This document shows positions 12,635 to 17,736 of a stretch of DNA of 17,736 nt, piece after piece. Source of the DNA: Frankia sp. (GTDB lineage Bacteria > Actinomycetota > Actinomycetes > Frankiales > Frankiaceae); NCBI GenBank assembly GCA_019689615.1, contig JADGHD010000026.1:1-17736 (forward strand), given 5' to 3'. The notes beneath the pieces were generated by a model that searched no databases, was not told where the DNA came from, and saw nothing but the letters and a program-made list of their open reading frames with translations. The translations under genes were made by a program, and so were the position numbers. Position 1 is the first letter of the stretch. Each line of letters starts with the position of its first letter.

Positions 12635-15600
12635 CTACAGCGCGACGGCGACCACCGCCGTCTTGGCCGGGTCAACCTCCAGTGGCGCGCCGCACAGCGG
12701 GGTGATGTGCACCTCGGTGATCTCCAGATCGTCCCGGGCGAGGGAGAGACGGCCGATGGCGTAACTGTCCGTGGTGTCCCTGGCGAGAACGATCCGACCG
12801 CCCCAGAGATCGATCTGGCCGGGCGGCACGGCCTCGAACACCTCGCCGGGAGCCTCAACGAGGCGGAACTGCTCGCCCGGCCGTGGGAAGTCCGCCGCCG
12901 TGAGTGCCGTCAGCTCCAGCGACGTGATCTCGCGCGCCGTGGCGAACCGGTCCGCCCGGACGGTGCCCGGCTCGCCGAGCAGCCGCTGCAGGACGTCGAG
13001 GGCGGCGCCGCGGCGCAGGATCTCGTGGTAGCGCTCGTTGCGGAAGACACGCAGGCAGCGGTGGCAGCTGGTCTCCGCGCCGCATTCGCAGTCGCGGACG
13101 CGGGCGAGCGCGGCCGGCAGGACCGTGTCCAGCGCGTCGGCGATCCGGCGCACGTTGCCGGCGCCACCCGGCACCGTGTCGTAGATCATCATCGAGGTGG
13201 AGCCGAACCGGTTGCGGAACAGGGTGCCGTCGATGTCGTCACGGGCGATCTCCAGCGCCGCGGAGGCACCCTCGACCAGGGCGTACAGCACCGACCGCCA
13301 CACCGCGTCGTCGACGCCCAGCGCCACCGGGCCGTCGACAGCGATCTCCAGCACGTCCGTCTGGTACTTGTGCGCGAGCGAGAGCGGCTCGAGCGGCCCG
13401 GTGCACGGCTGACCCGTCGTCGGCCGGCGGTGGTCCCGACCGCCGCCGGCGGCCACCGGCCGGCCGTACCCGCACCACCCGCAGATCAGGTAGCCCGACC
13501 CGTTCGGTCCGTCGTTGAGGCTCACCAGCTCACCGCGTACGCCTGCCCGCGCGTAGACGACGCTCCCGTCGCCCGCCTCGAACTTGTGCTCCTCGATCTC
13601 CTCGCCGGGCGAGACGACATGGGTGCCGCCGTGCCAGGACCGCCGCGGCGGGCTGGCACCGGGCCGGCCCGGCATGCGTTCCGCGACGAATCCGTAGATC
13701 GGCAGGGTGTAGCGGCGCGGCGCGCCGGTGAGGGGGGTCCCGCAGCGTGGGCAGACGGGATCCAGGGCCTCGATGCTGTCCCGGAAGTGCCCGCAGCCGG
13801 TGCAGACGGTGTAGTTGAGCCGTTCCAGCTCACGGTTCGGCAGCCGGTACACCCCCGCGGACCGCCACAGCAGACCACCGGCGACGATCTCCGCTCCCGG
13901 CGCGTATTCGTAGACGGCGGTGGTCAGGTCACGGGACAGCTCGATCTGGTTCGCCGCCCGGTGGCCGCTGTGGGAGACCCGCAGTTCGACCGTGTCCACC
14001 GGGAAGCCGTACTTCGGCAGCACGTTGCGGTTCGCGAGCAGACCGATCAGGTCGCGCTCCTGCAGCGTCCTGATCACACGTCCGTAGGTGGTAGCCAGCT
14101 TGTCCCTGCGTGCCTCGAACGCCTTCCGCCGCAGCTGCTCGTACGTGGCGAGGTCCTCGGTGTACTCGTCCAGCACCGTGGTCAGCAGCCGGTCGAGCTC
14201 GTCGACCCAGGTGCCGTCGGTGATGCCGAGCTCGTCGCGTTCGTCCCGCGACGGGATGACCGCGGCCAGCGAGTCCGCGACCGCGGCCGGCACCGGACGC
14301 AGGAAGGGGGCGACAAGCGTCGCGGGCACGACTCCGTCCGCGCCCGGCGAGAGGAACTCGCCGGCCTTGCGCCAGACGGCCCCGAAGGTGTCGAACTGGT
14401 ACCGGAAGAACGCGGCGAGGGCGACGGAATGGATGTGCCGGCGGTCGATGCGCGGGTTGCCGAGCGGTACCAGCGGCGCGCGCACCCTGCCGGCGATCAT
14501 GTTCTCCGGCTCGGCGAACCGGGCCAGGTCGTGCGAGCGCCGTTGGGCGTAAGTGAGCACGAGGGCCGCGGAGTCGGTGCGCCGGCCCGCCCGGCCGGCC
14601 CGCTGTACGTAGTTGGCCGTCGTCGGCGGCATGTTGCGCAGCACGACGGTCTGCAGCTCGCCGACGTCCACACCCAGCTCGAAGGTGGTGGAGCAGGACA
14701 GCGCGTTCACGCGTCCGGCGACGAAGTCCTGCTGGATCTCGGCGGCCCGGTCGCTGCGCCACTGCGCGGTGTGCTCCATGACCTTCAGCGGCACCGGCTT
14801 CATCGTCCGGTACAGCGTCCGGTAGTGGTGCTCGTCCACGGCGGCGGCCGGCAGGCGCCATTCGCCCAGTTCACCGGCGCAGTTCAAGGTGGGGCAGACG
14901 CCGGCGACGTTCACCGCGGTGATCGTGCGGCAGCGCCCGCACTCCCACATCACATCGTCGGAGGTGACCAGGCGCGGCACGAGGCGCTCGTGGTTGAGCT
15001 GGTAGACCACGCCGAGGCCCGGCTCGGACACGGATACGAGCCACCGGTCCCGCGAGTCGGTGATCCTCGGGTCGTTCACCAGCATCTTCCACAGGCCGTC
15101 GAGGATCCGGACCGGGTCGTCGTCACGTCCCAGGGCGGCAAGAACCCGACGCAGGTAGTCGACCCGCCGGTTGACGCCACGGGTGGGCAGCCAGCTCAGC
15201 ACCTTCCGCTGCCGTTCCGCGCCGTTGCTGCGCAGATAGATGGGCCCTCGCCGCGGCGCGAACGCCTCGTCACCCGGGTCGACCTCCTCCGGTGCGCTGA
15301 CCGCGCCCTGGCGACGAACGGTCCGCAGCAGCTCCTCGATCAGCCCCCATGCCTGCTCGGCGGTCAGGCCCAGGTCGAGCAGTGGTTTCGGCGGCGCCCA
15401 CCCGGGCTCCCGGTCGAGCGTCCAGCGCAGCAAACCGGTTCCCTCCAGGGACATCCGGTCGTCGAAGCTGAGCAGCTCCTGCTGCGCCCACAGCTCCACC
15501 TCCCGCGTCTTCTCCTGCTTGGAGAGGCGGCGCTCGAACACGCTGGCGCGCGTCGCGGCCCGGACCGCGTGGTGGACGAGGTCACCGCGCCTGATGTCGA

Positions 15601-17692
15601 GATCCCCGTCCTCAAGGGCATCCCTGGTGGCGGCCACCAGGCCCTGGTAGAGGATCCGCCGGTGCTCCGCGCCCGCGTAGGAGTCCTCCAGGTAGGGCGC
15701 GAAGTAGGCCGCCGCCTGGCGGCTGTCGCTGAAGAACAGCATCTTGCGCCCCCCGCCTGGCAGCGCCCCCTGCTCCTCGTCGCCCATCGCGGGCAGCAGC
15801 TGGTACAGGGAGGTCGCGAGCACCGAGACCGCCGCGTCGTTGCCGCTCTCGAACGACCGGATGAGCCGGCTGCCACGGCCGCCGCAGCTCAGGCAGTAGC
15901 GAAGCTCGCTGCCACCGGACTTCGGCCGCAGCAGCCGGACCGGCCGGGCCGGCGCCCCGCCGCAGGCCGGGTCCGCGCAGGTGGTCGCGCTGCCATGCTG
16001 GTAGCAGCCGGCGCGCGTGCACAACGATCCCTGGGTGGGCTGGTCCGTCTTCCCGCCCGCGTTCGACTGGGCGTCGTCGAGGGTCTCGTCGTCCTCGTCG
16101 CCGCCCTCGGCGACGTCGTCCAGCGCCAGCCACACCCGCCTGGTGTCGTCCGGCCCGTGTCGGGACCGGAACACCGCCTTGGCACCGACCCGCTCGATCA
16201 CTCCGGGCAGATAGACCGCCCCGCAGCGCCGGCAGGCCGCGAACTCGAAGCTGGCGGCGGCGCAGCGCTCGCACCGCTCCCGCCGGGTGAGGGTGACGTG
16301 CGGCCCGGACTCGTCGAAGCAGGTGAACGCGCCCTCGGTGGCTCGGGCGAACAGGTGGTAGCGGGCGGACAGGACAGGAATTTCGGTCGCCGTCCTGGTC
16401 GCGTTGGCGAGCTGGACAAGCGCCGTGGCCTGCCTGGCCGCGACGTGTGCCTCCGTCCCTGGGAACAGCTCGGTCGCGAGGTCACCGAACGGTAGCGGCC
16501 CGTCCGCCAGACGCTCGCGCAGCCGGCGCACCCGGCTCTCCGTGGCCAGCGCCTCGCCGCCGTCGTCTCCCTGGTACCCGTGGTCGCGGGCGGCGGCGAG
16601 GATCGCCGCTCCCGAATCGTCGGCGTTGAGCAGCGCCGCGTAGTCGTCGCCGGCCAGAGGACCCCAGGCGGGCCCGTCCGGAGCCGGTATCCGCTCCGAG
16701 ACGACGAGGTCCTGCCGGTTCGGGTCGTCGTCGAGGTACTCGAACGGCGCGCTGAACAGCGTCTCGGCGAACCGGGTCACCGCCCTGGGGTCGGCGCCGA
16801 CGGTGGCGCTGGTCGCGATGCAGCGCAGGTTGGCGACGTCGGCCGGGTCGACGACCCTGTCGCGCAGCCGGCGCAGCAGCATCGCGAGCTCCGCGCCGCG
16901 GGTCCCGTCATAGACGTGGGCCTCGTCGACGACCACGAACCGCCAGTGGCCGCCGTGCTCACCCTGGAACAGCGCGATGTCCAGCGGCCGCAGCAGCAGG
17001 TACTCGAGCATCGCGTAGTTGGTGAGCAGCAGGTGCGGCGGCGTGGCCCGCATCTGCTCCCGGCTCAGTAGTTCGTTCGGCAGCATCTGTTCGCCCGGGT
17101 TCTGCGCGGCGAACTTCGCCGCCGCATCGCGGGTGGTCTCCGGCGTATCGCCGGTGTAGCGGCCGAAGGTGATCTCGGGTGCGCCCGCGAGCAGCTCCCG
17201 CAGCCGCTTCATCTGGTCGTTCGCGAGCGCGTTCATCGGGTAGAGCAGCAGCGCCCGCACCCCCGGGCCGAGCGCGCCGCGGGCGCGCTGGGCACACAGC
17301 TCGTTGAGGATCGGCAGCAGGAAGCTCTCCGTCTTGCCCGAACCGGTGCCGGTGGCCACGATCAGGTTCCGGCCCGCGGCGACCTTGCGCACGGCCCGCT
17401 CCTGGTGCAGGTAGAGCGGCCGGTCCGCCCAGACCTTGATCCGTCCGCCTACCAGGTCCGGATGCACCACCCCTTCGGCGGCCAGCTCCCGCAGGGTCGC
17501 GCCGGTCCGATAGGGCGGCGTCGCCTCCAGCAGCGGCCCACGGGTGATGCCGGTGCCGACGGCATCCCCGACGGCCTCGTGCAGGGCCGCGGCCAGCCGC
17601 GGGTCGCGGGGCACGATCAGCCCACGCAGGTAGCGCTGGTAGGTGTCGACGATTGCCTCGCTGGCGCTCAGCGGGTCGAGCCGGCTGGTCAT
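12635..17692 (-). CDS. Giant DEAH-box helicase with zinc clusters and C-terminal DUF1998 region (DruE/MrfA-like)
   Basis: A 1685-residue superfamily 2 helicase starting at ATG 17692. Walker A is TGTGSGKT (114-121), Ia YPMNALANDQ (151-160), motif II DEAH (256-259), motif III SAT (295-297), a motif IV-like FFSDSRQAAAYF (about 650-662), motif V STTFELGVDVG (about 999-1009) and motif VI QRAGRAGR (about 1030). Between the RecA lobes lie cysteine clusters: CERC...CRRC (about 472-495), CTRAGC...CADPAC (about 558-580), CLSC (about 600) and CGRC...CPTLNC (about 917-940). More follow near 1299-1320 (CTGCG...CPRCG) and 1405 (CGWCG). The C-terminal DUF1998 signature IYDTVPGGAGN precedes CECG...CHRCL. Length and order fit the long DUF1998 helicases of defence loci (DruE), longer than the repair helicase MrfA (about 750). 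It likely unwinds or translocates on DNA. No inactivating change is seen. Confidence 0.9.
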   Translation of the reverse strand: MTSRLDPLSASEAIVDTYQRYLRGLIVPRDPRLAAALHEAVGDAVGTGITRGPLLEATPPYRTGATLRELAAEGVVHPDLVGGRIKVWADRPLYLHQERAVRKVAAGRNLIVATGTGSGKTESFLLPILNELCAQRARGALGPGVRALLLYPMNALANDQMKRLRELLAGAPEITFGRYTGDTPETTRDAAAKFAAQNPGEQMLPNELLSREQMRATPPHLLLTNYAMLEYLLLRPLDIALFQGEHGGHWRFVVVDEAHVYDGTRGAELAMLLRRLRDRVVDPADVANLRCIATSATVGADPRAVTRFAETLFSAPFEYLDDDPNRQDLVVSERIPAPDGPAWGPLAGDDYAALLNADDSGAAILAAARDHGYQGDDGGEALATESRVRRLRERLADGPLPFGDLATELFPGTEAHVAARQATALVQLANATRTATEIPVLSARYHLFARATEGAFTCFDESGPHVTLTRRERCERCAAASFEFAACRRCGAVYLPGVIERVGAKAVFRSRHGPDDTRRVWLALDDVAEGGDEDDETLDDAQSNAGGKTDQPTQGSLCTRAGCYQHGSATTCADPACGGAPARPVRLLRPKSGGSELRYCLSCGGRGSRLIRSFESGNDAAVSVLATSLYQLLPAMGDEEQGALPGGGRKMLFFSDSRQAAAYFAPYLEDSYAGAEHRRILYQGLVAATRDALEDGDLDIRRGDLVHHAVRAATRASVFERRLSKQEKTREVELWAQQELLSFDDRMSLEGTGLLRWTLDREPGWAPPKPLLDLGLTAEQAWGLIEELLRTVRRQGAVSAPEEVDPGDEAFAPRRGPIYLRSNGAERQRKVLSWLPTRGVNRRVDYLRRVLAALGRDDDPVRILDGLWKMLVNDPRITDSRDRWLVSVSEPGLGVVYQLNHERLVPRLVTSDDVMWECGRCRTITAVNVAGVCPTLNCAGELGEWRLPAAAVDEHHYRTLYRTMKPVPLKVMEHTAQWRSDRAAEIQQDFVAGRVNALSCSTTFELGVDVGELQTVVLRNMPPTTANYVQRAGRAGRRTDSAALVLTYAQRRSHDLARFAEPENMIAGRVRAPLVPLGNPRIDRRHIHSVALAAFFRYQFDTFGAVWRKAGEFLSPGADGVVPATLVAPFLRPVPAAVADSLAAVIPSRDERDELGITDGTWVDELDRLLTTVLDEYTEDLATYEQLRRKAFEARRDKLATTYGRVIRTLQERDLIGLLANRNVLPKYGFPVDTVELRVSHSGHRAANQIELSRDLTTAVYEYAPGAEIVAGGLLWRSAGVYRLPNRELERLNYTVCTGCGHFRDSIEALDPVCPRCGTPLTGAPRRYTLPIYGFVAERMPGRPGASPPRRSWHGGTHVVSPGEEIEEHKFEAGDGSVVYARAGVRGELVSLNDGPNGSGYLICGWCGYGRPVAAGGGRDHRRPTTGQPCTGPLEPLSLAHKYQTDVLEIAVDGPVALGVDDAVWRSVLYALVEGASAALEIARDDIDGTLFRNRFGSTSMMIYDTVPGGAGNVRRIADALDTVLPAALARVRDCECGAETSCHRCLRVFRNERYHEILRRGAALDVLQRLLGEPGTVRADRFATAREITSLELTALTAADFPRPGEQFRLVEAPGEVFEAVPPGQIDLWGGRIVLARDTTDSYAIGRLSLARDDLEITEVHITPLCGAPLEVDPAKTAVVAVAL

Positions 17693-17736
17693 CGGTCGCC
17701 TTTCGGGTCACGGGAGAGGTCGGTCGTTGGACGGGC
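17693..17736 (-). promoter_or_regulatory. Leader of the giant helicase gene with ribosome-binding site
   Basis: Minus-strand GAAAGG (17699-17704) lies 6 nt before ATG 17692 and supports that start. The remaining 30 bases show no second gene; whether another operon member lies upstream cannot be seen. Confidence 0.5.

Noticed and set aside
12599..16495. Plus-strand open frame of 1298 residues opposite the giant helicase
   Set aside because: Low-complexity Arg/Gly/Val-rich product with no motif, wholly antisense to a gene with all helicase motifs; a normal effect of very high GC content.
3458..17692. A complete known defence system (DISARM, Druantia, Gabija or BREX)
   Set aside because: No methyltransferase, DrmC/PLD, DruA-D, GajA or Pgl/Brx genes are present in the window; only individual helicase types are shared.
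1..17736. CRISPR arrays, rRNA genes, riboswitches, intact insertion sequences or transposases
   Set aside because: No regularly spaced repeats, rRNA segments, transposase motifs or terminal inverted repeats with target duplications were seen on either strand.

Overview
This window looks like chromosomal DNA of a high-GC actinomycete. Codon third positions are strongly G/C, GTG starts are common, and the protein families (DUF6082, DUF6879, NarL/LuxR two-component pair with a bacitracin/daunorubicin-type ABC exporter) are typical of Frankiales, Micromonosporales, Streptomycetales and relatives. I cannot name the genus from sequence alone.

Layout. (1) 1-1000: the 3' end of an unrecognised gene, then a clear tRNA-Ala(CGC) with encoded CCA. 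The frameshifted C-terminal remnant of what looks like a serine recombinase runs into the tRNA 3' end from the opposite strand, as expected at an old tRNA attachment site. (2) 980-3460: accessory genes. These are a DUF6082 membrane protein (-), a divergent pair of a small protein and a DUF6879 protein (+, overlapping by 8 nt, with a candidate promoter and a 14-bp palindrome over the predicted start site), an N-terminally truncated zinc/HNH-like protein, and a gene-poor 340 bp with short repeats. (3) 3458-7680, minus strand: an intact UvrD-type helicase fused to a Cas4/RecB-like PD-(D/E)XK nuclease with an iron-sulphur cysteine set. It is preceded by two broken genes: a 122-codon gene interrupted by an amber stop, and the C-terminal third of an SMC/ABC-type ATPase lacking its Walker A end and carrying a frameshift. 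(4) 7681-12567: a response regulator and sensor kinase (-), divergent from an ABC ATPase and two ABC-2 permeases (+). The first permease carries a roughly 150-residue extracellular beta-sandwich-like insert. (5) 12635-17692, minus strand: a 1685-residue DEAH-box helicase with several zinc clusters and a C-terminal DUF1998 region, broadly like DruE of Druantia systems.

How the parts fit. The minus-strand genes on both sides of the two-component/ABC locus read as one former operon: giant DUF1998 helicase, SMC-like ATPase, small helical protein, UvrD-nuclease. This set suggests an anti-phage or DNA-processing system. The two-component/ABC cassette now occupies the place where the first part of the ATPase gene should be; the two outer helicase genes remain open while the two middle genes are dead. 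The exporter cassette is self-contained: kinase and regulator overlap by 4 nt, ATPase and permease 1 by 4 nt, and permease 2 abuts permease 1, so it is probably an envelope-stress or drug-efflux module. The reconstruction of the four-gene system is inference from gene order and the visible decay; no homologue search was possible here.
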